Source of the DNA: Thermaceae bacterium
GTDB taxonomy: Bacteria > Deinococcota > Deinococci > Deinococcales > Thermaceae
DNA length: 35,122 nucleotides
Direction: 5' to 3'
NCBI GenBank assembly: GCA_015478585.1
Contig: JADMIM010000031.1
Coordinates: forward strand, 1 to 35,122
Both the position numbers and the translations under genes were made by a program. This document shows, in pieces, positions 30,658-35,122 of this stretch. Every line of letters begins with the position of its first letter. Positions within the stretch are counted from its first letter, which is position 1. A model generated the notes under the pieces. The model made no database searches, was not told the DNA's origin, and saw only the letters and a program-made list of their open reading frames with translations.

Positions 30658-31890
30658 ATGACGCAGCCCCAGATTCAAACCCTCGATGCTTTCGACCCCC
30701 TGGCCCGTAAGCGTGACCAGTTCAGTATCCCCGAAGGGCTAATCTACCTCGATGGGAACTCGCTGGGGGTGTTGCCCAAAGGTGTGCTGGGTCGCCTCGA
30801 GCACGTCGTCGGGCAAGAGTGGGGAACCGACCTCATCCGAAGCTGGAACAAACACGGCTGGATGGATCTTCCGGTAAAGGTCGGGGCCAAAATCGCCCAC
30901 CTGATCGGGGCTGAGGCAGATGAGGTTGTGGCGGCTGACTCCACTAGCGTCAACTTGTTCAAAGTCCTGCTTGCTGCCCTCAAACTCCGTCCAGAGCGCA
31001 AAGTTATCGTCTCCGATATAGACAACTTCCCCACCGACCTCTATATCGCCCAAGGGGTCAACGAGCTGCTGGGCGGCGCTTACGAGCTGCGGTTCGTGAA
31101 GAAAGATACTGTAGAAGCTGCCATTGACGACTCGGTAGCAGTGGTGATGCTGACCGAGGTGGACTACCGCACCGGCTACCGCTACGATATGCGGCGGGTC
31201 ACGGAAATTACACATCAGTATGATGCTATCAGCCTGTGGGATTTGGCCCACAGCGCCGGGGCTTTCCCGGTAAGGCTGAACCACTGCGGGGCGGATTTCG
31301 CGGTGGGCTGCGGATACAAATATCTCAACGGTGGCCCCGGCGCACCCGCGTTTTTGTTCGTCGCCAAGCGGCATCAGCAGGCCGCAATCCCCTTCCTCTC
31401 GGGCTGGATGGGCCACAAAGCACCCTTCGCCTTCACCCCCGAGTACGCTCCTGCCGAGGACATCCGCCGCCTCACGGTGGGGACTCCGAGCGTGCTCGGG
31501 ATGAGTGCGCTGGACACCGCACTGGATGTTTTCGCCGATGTGGGCATGGCTCAGCTCCGCCAGAAATCCCTCAAGCTCACCGATTTATTCATGGAGCTGA
31601 TGGAACCCCTATGTGCCGAATACGGCTTCGAGCTGGTCACGCCCAGGGAACCCGAGCGACGCGGCAGCCAGGTTTCCTACACTCACCCCGAAGGCTACGC
31701 CATCATGCAAGCCCTGATTGACTCCGCTGTCATCGGCGATTTCCGCGCCCCGGACATCGTGCGCTTTGGTTTTACCCCGCTCTATCTGGGCTTTGCCGAT
31801 GTATACGAGGCAGTGGAGCGCCTCAAAACCGTGATGGGCACGGGCAAGTGGAAAGAGCCTTGTTTCCAGGTGCGGGAGAAGGTGACGTGA
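30658..31890 (+). CDS. kynU: Kynureninase
   Basis: 410 residues, a PLP enzyme that splits kynurenine to anthranilate and alanine. IYLDGNSLGVLPKGV, WNKHGWMDLPVKVGAKIAHL, SDIDNFPTDLYIAQG, LTEVDYRTGYRYDM, LWDLAHSAGAFPVRLNHCGA, then VGCGYKYLNGGPGAPAFLFV with the PLP lysine, and SGWMGHKAPFAFTPEYAPAE are all family hallmarks. Length agrees with bacterial kynureninases. It overlaps the following tryptophan dioxygenase gene by one base (TGATG), giving translational coupling. Kynurenine formamidase, the step between the two enzymes, is not in the window. Confidence 0.94.
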   Translation: MTQPQIQTLDAFDPLARKRDQFSIPEGLIYLDGNSLGVLPKGVLGRLEHVVGQEWGTDLIRSWNKHGWMDLPVKVGAKIAHLIGAEADEVVAADSTSVNLFKVLLAALKLRPERKVIVSDIDNFPTDLYIAQGVNELLGGAYELRFVKKDTVEAAIDDSVAVVMLTEVDYRTGYRYDMRRVTEITHQYDAISLWDLAHSAGAFPVRLNHCGADFAVGCGYKYLNGGPGAPAFLFVAKRHQQAAIPFLSGWMGHKAPFAFTPEYAPAEDIRRLTVGTPSVLGMSALDTALDVFADVGMAQLRQKSLKLTDLFMELMEPLCAEYGFELVTPREPERRGSQVSYTHPEGYAIMQALIDSAVIGDFRAPDIVRFGFTPLYLGFADVYEAVERLKTVMGTGKWKEPCFQVREKVT

Positions 31891-32717
31891 TGGATGACAA
31901 GTCGTATCAAGAAGCCCACACCGATTTCAGCCGGTCGCTCTCCTACGGCGATTACCTCGAGCTGGACAAGCTGCTTTCTGCCCAGCACCCCCTCACCGAG
32001 GCCCACGACGAGATGCTCTTCATCGTCATTCATCAGGTTTCCGAGTTGTGGATGAAACTGGTCGTCCACGAGCTACAAGGGGCCATGCAACTGCTGGGCC
32101 AGGGCATCATTGACCCCGCGCTGAAGAGGCTGACCCGCGTAGTCCGTGCCCAGGAGCAGATGACGAACGCCTGGGAGGTTCTGAAAACCATGACCCCGGC
32201 GGATTATCTGGAGTTCCGCTCGAGTTTTGGTTCGGCCTCGGGTTTCCAGTCGCACCAGTACCGGCTGATCGAGTTTCTGCTGGGCAACCGCAACCCTTTC
32301 ATGATGCGGCCCCACGAGCACGATAGAGCACACCACCAACTGCTCGAGGCCGCCATCCACTCGCCTGGTCTGTACGATTTGTCTCTAAGAATTCTGTCCC
32401 AGAGGGGGCTAACTATACCCGCAAGTATCCTCGAGCGCGATTACTCCCAGCCCTATGAGGCCAATGCAGAGGTGCTGAAAGCCTGGCTCGAGGTCTACCG
32501 CCACACCGAAGAGCGCTGGGATTTGTACTATCTGGCCGAAAAGTTGGTGGATGTGGAGGATAACTTCCGGCGTTGGCGTTTCAACCACCTCACCACCGTC
32601 GAGCGGATGATCGGCCACAAGCGTGGTAGCGGCGGGACAGCGGGCCTGGGATATCTGAAAAAAGCCCTCGAGGTCGTGCTTTTCCCGGAACTCTGGCAAG
32701 TCAGAACCGAGCTTTAG
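31890..32717 (+). CDS. kynA: Tryptophan 2,3-dioxygenase
   Basis: 275 residues, the haem enzyme that opens the indole ring of tryptophan to give N-formylkynurenine. YGDYLELDKLLSAQHPLTEA, HDEMLFIVIHQVSELWMKL (with the distal histidine), FRSSFGSASGFQSHQYRLIE, RWRFNHLTTVERMIGHKRGS (proximal haem histidine), GGTAGLGYLKKAL are diagnostic. The frame extends upstream to a GTG at 31848, but the ATG at 31890 overlaps the kynU stop and has GGGAGAAGG in front. Together with kynU it forms the start of tryptophan catabolism to anthranilate. Confidence 0.94.
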   Translation: MDDKSYQEAHTDFSRSLSYGDYLELDKLLSAQHPLTEAHDEMLFIVIHQVSELWMKLVVHELQGAMQLLGQGIIDPALKRLTRVVRAQEQMTNAWEVLKTMTPADYLEFRSSFGSASGFQSHQYRLIEFLLGNRNPFMMRPHEHDRAHHQLLEAAIHSPGLYDLSLRILSQRGLTIPASILERDYSQPYEANAEVLKAWLEVYRHTEERWDLYYLAEKLVDVEDNFRRWRFNHLTTVERMIGHKRGSGGTAGLGYLKKALEVVLFPELWQVRTEL

Positions 32718-32784
32718 CTCCATTCACAGATAAGAAACTCAGGGGCTTTCAGCTTGCAGAGATCCATTTTGGCTGTGTTTTCCC

Positions 32785-33390
32785 TCAGTTCTGGGGGCCT
32801 GCCAGAAACCTCTCGAGACGGGCCTTCACGGCGGGCCATTCTGAGCGGATGATGCTGTACATCACGCTATCGCGCACGTAACCGTCGGGCAAAACCATAT
32901 GAGCCCTTAGGATGCCTTCGCGCACCGCGCCCAAGCGCTCAATCGCAGCTTGAGAGCGCTGGTTGCGCAAGTCGGTCTTGAGCTGTACGCGATTGGCCTC
33001 GAGGGTTTCAAAAGCGTATTGCAACAGCAGATATTTGCACTCGCTGTTGATTTTGGTGCGCCAGAACTGCCGCCCATACCAAGTGCTGCCAATTTCGTAG
33101 CGCTTATCCTTGGGGGAAATATCCAAATAGCTGGTGCTGCCAATGGCTTTGTGGCTGCTCAACTCGATCACCGCAAAGGCTTTCCAGGTGGGCTCTTGGC
33201 TTAGGGTCATGAGGTTTTCAATCCAGGCTTGCAAGTGCTCTGGGGTATCGGGGCGGCCATTAAAAAAGTTGAACTGGTACTGCAAATCCGAATCGAAGAT
33301 CAGCTCGAGCAAGTCGGGGTAATGCTGCATAGACAGCGGCTCGAGGCGCACCGTCTGACCCTCGAGGCGGATCGGGCTGGTTATATCCAT
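32785..33390 (-). CDS. GNAT acetyltransferase, RimJ/RimL-like
   Basis: 201 residues. GQTVRLEPLSMQHYPDLLEL opens the typical RimJ/RimL-type domain; WKAFAVIELSSHKAIGSTSY, then GSTWYGRQFWRTKINSECKY, AFETLEANRVQLKTDLRNQR and SQAAIERLGAVREGILRAHM cover the acetyl-CoA site and the C-terminal helix. Such enzymes acetylate protein N-termini, amino acids, or small amines; the substrate is not clear. It is 25 bp downstream of another GNAT gene and likely belongs to the paiB operon. Confidence 0.82.
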   Translation of the reverse strand: MDITSPIRLEGQTVRLEPLSMQHYPDLLELIFDSDLQYQFNFFNGRPDTPEHLQAWIENLMTLSQEPTWKAFAVIELSSHKAIGSTSYLDISPKDKRYEIGSTWYGRQFWRTKINSECKYLLLQYAFETLEANRVQLKTDLRNQRSQAAIERLGAVREGILRAHMVLPDGYVRDSVMYSIIRSEWPAVKARLERFLAGPQN

Positions 33391-33415
33391 GTCGGTTCCC
33401 TTCCCGGAGCGGCTC

Positions 33416-33862
33416 CTACGCCTTCCACATCATCTCGTTCAGGGCTCTGAAGCCGAGCCCTTGGTAGACCGGGCGGCCCATTTCCGAGGCGTGCAGGGTG
33501 ACGGTGTTGATACCGCGCCCTTGGCAGATATCCAGGGCCTGCTGTAGCAACGTTTTCGCTAATCCCTTGCGGCGGTGCTCCCGCTCGACGTAGACATTGA
33601 GCAAGTAGCCACGCAAGGTGCTGCCATCGGAGCCAGGGAGCCAGTGATGGAACATAATCCCGGTGCCAGCCACGACTTGGCCCTCAAACTCCGCGAACAA
33701 GCCCAGATAGGTTCCCTCGGGCAAGGCTTTCTCGAGCCAGCCCGGAAACACCCGCTGGGCCATCTCGGCCCGCTCGGGACTGTCCATGTCAAGGAACATC
33801 TGGTGGCGGTGGTGGATGATGATGGGCATATCGTCCAAAGTAGCCTGGCGAAAGGTATACAT
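33416..33862 (-). CDS. GNAT N-acetyltransferase next to PaiB
   Basis: 148 residues. YTFRQATLDDMPIIIHHRHQ, VVAGTGIMFHHWLPGSDGST, YLLNVYVEREHRRKGLAKTL (acetyl-CoA-binding loop R/Q-x-x-G-x-A) and SEMGRPVYQGLGFRALNEMM are standard GNAT parts. The ATG at 33862 overlaps the paiB stop (TGATG), with no gap. In Bacillus, paiB adjoins paiA, a polyamine acetyltransferase, so a polyamine substrate is a reasonable guess in a window rich in spermidine genes, but this protein is not an obvious PaiA by motif alone. Confidence 0.82.
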   Translation of the reverse strand: MYTFRQATLDDMPIIIHHRHQMFLDMDSPERAEMAQRVFPGWLEKALPEGTYLGLFAEFEGQVVAGTGIMFHHWLPGSDGSTLRGYLLNVYVEREHRRKGLAKTLLQQALDICQGRGINTVTLHASEMGRPVYQGLGFRALNEMMWKA

Positions 33863-34467
33863 CACTGCTTCTCCAGATGCTTGGCCATCTGCTCGGCAAT
33901 GGCCCGGTCAGATGGGTTAGAGCTTGCCCCCAGGGCCTCCACCACTCGCTTCTGGTCGGCCTGAGAGCGGTTTTGTGAGAGCTTGAACTTACCCTCGAGG
34001 CGGGTAATCTCGATTTCAAAGGCCACGATACCCTGCATCATCCCGTGCAGGTAGGTTTCGGGCAGCTCTTCCATTTTCCATTCCTGCTCATATTGCGACA
34101 CCAGCGCGTGCAGCAGCTCTTTAACCGCCTCCGGCTCCTCTACCACGCGCAGCTTGCCGTAGGCCTGAACGGTCATGTAGTTCCAGGTCGGCACGCTGGG
34201 ATGTTTCTCATACCAGGTTGGCGAGATAAAGCTATGGTGGCCCTGGAAAATTATCAACACCTGGCCATTCTGCTCGAAGCTCGTCCACTGCGGGTTGGCT
34301 TTGGCCATGTGACCGGTGAGCCGCTGAGTGGACTCGACTACGAAGGGTATGGGAGTGGCAAACGGCATCCCCTGGTGCAGCGAAACCAGCGTGGCAAAAG
34401 CGTTGTGCTGCATGAACTCCAGCATTACCCCGGCATCCGTCACTTGATTGAACTTAGGAATGTACAT
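33862..34467 (-). CDS. paiB: PaiB-family FMN-binding regulator
   Basis: 201 residues. MYIPKFNQVTDAGVMLEFMQ, ATLVSLHQGMPFATPIPFVV, GHMAKANPQWTSFEQNGQVL, IIFQGHHSFISPTWYEKHPS, VPTWNYMTVQAYGKLRVVEE and GIVAFEIEITRLEGKFKLSQ, then NRSQADQ, cover the split beta-barrel and C-terminal segment of the PaiB family. Bacillus PaiB is reported as a repressor of sporulation and protease genes; in other bacteria its role is not settled and FMN or haem binding is suspected. Here it heads an operon with one or two GNAT enzymes and has a well-formed promoter with an adjacent palindrome. Confidence 0.85.
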   Translation of the reverse strand: MYIPKFNQVTDAGVMLEFMQHNAFATLVSLHQGMPFATPIPFVVESTQRLTGHMAKANPQWTSFEQNGQVLIIFQGHHSFISPTWYEKHPSVPTWNYMTVQAYGKLRVVEEPEAVKELLHALVSQYEQEWKMEELPETYLHGMMQGIVAFEIEITRLEGKFKLSQNRSQADQKRVVEALGASSNPSDRAIAEQMAKHLEKQ

Positions 34468-34475
34468 ACCCTATA

Positions 34476-34519
34476 AGCCTAGACCCCTAGGAGCCAGATT
34501 CCAATGGACACCCTGTCCA
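34476..34519 (-). promoter_or_regulatory. paiB promoter with upstream palindrome
   Basis: On the minus strand TTGGAA (34504-34499), 17-nt spacer, TAGGCT (34481-34476), then 8 nt to the ATG. Immediately upstream is TGGACA-CCC-TGTCCA (34505-34519), a perfect 6-bp palindrome touching the -35 and thus a candidate operator. There is no clear Shine-Dalgarno. Confidence 0.55.
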
Positions 34520-34620
34520 ACTCCGCCGTGGCTGCCCTGAAAGGCAAAATCCCATGGTCAAAAAACACCCTTTAGAACCTACGGGTGAGCCAACCCTACA
34601 CCCGCCCCCTGACACCCTAG

Positions 34621-34626
34621 TACACT
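34621..34626 (+). promoter_or_regulatory. -10 box of the Asp23-family gene
   Basis: TACACT, 6 nt before the ATG at 34633, with no ribosome binding site; probably leaderless. Confidence 0.5.
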
Positions 34627-34632
34627 TGAGCC

Positions 34633-34968
34633 ATGGTGGACTATGACCTTTCTGAAACCGCCCTGGTCAGTTTGGTGACACTGGCCCTGGAGGGCCAGCG
34701 CGGGGTGCGGCTGGCCCAAGCAGCCTCCCGCAGTGTGGGTGAGGTGTTATCGGGCCGTCGAACCCGTCCAGTGCGCTTAGAGCGCGAGGGGGAAAATCTC
34801 ACCGTGGAACTCAATGTCTGTGTGGACTATGGCCGACCCGTGCAAGATACCTGCAAAGAGGTTCAAAAAAGTACCGCCGAGGTGCTCGCGGCTTCTACCG
34901 GGTTCAAGGTTAAGGCTGTGAATATCACGGTGGTCGCGGTGGAATACAAGGAGCCCAATGCAGCCTGA
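34633..34968 (+). CDS. Asp23/Gls24-family envelope stress protein
   Basis: 111 residues. DLSETALVSLVTLALEGQRG, VKAVNITVVAVEY and the central ENLTVELNVCVDYGRPVQDT, then CKEVQKSTAEVLAASTGF, are typical of the Asp23/DUF322 fold. Members associate with the membrane or with cell-wall and fatty-acid functions; in many bacteria one lies near nusB or the fatty acid kinase gene. Specific function here is unknown. An 8-bp hairpin (34972-34993) follows the stop. Confidence 0.8.
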   Translation: MVDYDLSETALVSLVTLALEGQRGVRLAQAASRSVGEVLSGRRTRPVRLEREGENLTVELNVCVDYGRPVQDTCKEVQKSTAEVLAASTGFKVKAVNITVVAVEYKEPNAA

Positions 34969-34971
34969 GGA

Positions 34972-34993
34972 CAGGCCGACGGGGTTCGGCCTG
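34972..34993. terminator. Hairpin after the Asp23-family gene
   Basis: CAGGCCGA (34972-34979) and TCGGCCTG (34986-34993), 8-bp perfect arms and a 6-nt loop, starting 3 bp after the stop codon. It lacks a T-run, so terminator activity is uncertain. Confidence 0.5.
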
Positions 34994-35041
34994 CGGGTTC
35001 ATGGCCTGGGATCTGGGGTCTATAGAAACCCCCTTGCCCTC

Positions 35042-35069
35042 ACAAGCTACGAGCCACAAGCTACGAGCC
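35042..35069. repeat. Tandem 14-mer (two copies)
   Basis: ACAAGCTACGAGCC is repeated exactly at 35042-35055 and 35056-35069. It is followed by a C-rich stretch with CCTACACCC repeated twice. No gene in the last 154 bp of the window. Confidence 0.7.
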
Positions 35070-35122
35070 TGTCTCTCTTTTCCCTACACCCCACCCCCTA
35101 CACCCGACCCCCTCTTTGGAGG

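Overview
The window looks like a chromosomal stretch of a moderately thermophilic member of the Thermales, most likely Meiothermus or a close relative. Reasons: GC-rich coding with strong use of the word CTCGAG, a spermidine synthase that resembles my memory of Thermus SpeE almost throughout, many apparently leaderless genes (a -10 box 6-8 nt before the start codon), and an Lpt-type envelope cluster next to sugar genes. No rRNA, tRNA, CRISPR array, prophage or complete insertion sequence was seen.

Layout. 1-2.3 kb: the start of a cell-wall amidase-like (AMIN) gene running out of the window, a DUF2007-like gene, a ROK glucokinase and a small membrane protein. 2.6-10.9 kb, minus strand: an envelope block running OstA/LptA-like, LptD-like barrel, LptF/G permease, DegT-type sugar aminotransferase, a large methyltransferase-TPR-DUF2325 fusion, and a secreted protein with its own promoter. 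11.1-13.7 kb: malate synthase divergent from an IclR regulator, with a palindrome between them. 13.7-14.2 kb: SpeD with a textbook promoter.

14.3-22.2 kb holds two complete succinate dehydrogenase/fumarate reductase gene sets on the same strand: a three-gene set with a single large membrane anchor (mycobacterial Sdh1-like) and a four-gene SdhCDAB set. Between them lie a small unknown gene and a decayed O-methyltransferase. With malate synthase this is a central-carbon and respiration neighbourhood. 22.3-24.4 kb: an unknown gene, thiamine pyrophosphokinase and an overlapping ABC ATPase. 24.4-26 kb: a SpeD-like protein that has lost its catalytic residues, followed by SpeE. 26-27.8 kb: two tandem DsbA-like thiol oxidoreductases. 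28.1-32.7 kb: a molybdopterin hydroxylase large subunit standing alone, then kynureninase and tryptophan 2,3-dioxygenase. 32.8-35 kb: two GNAT acetyltransferases, PaiB and an Asp23-family protein.

The least expected material is non-coding. Two intergenic copies of a ~200-bp element have 16-bp terminal inverted repeats and TA ends (IS630/Tc1-like, MITE type) and are built from chains of tiny perfect hairpins with 3-nt loops. The loops recur while the arms change in a complementary way. A second, unrelated family has a 55-nt core conserved at 49/55 positions, enclosed in arms that differ between copies but are self-complementary in each. A third ~40-bp repeat lies upstream of two genes. Several operon junctions also carry long locus-specific hairpins. 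Together with the catalytically dead SpeD paralogue beside SpeE, these are the best candidates for undescribed biology.
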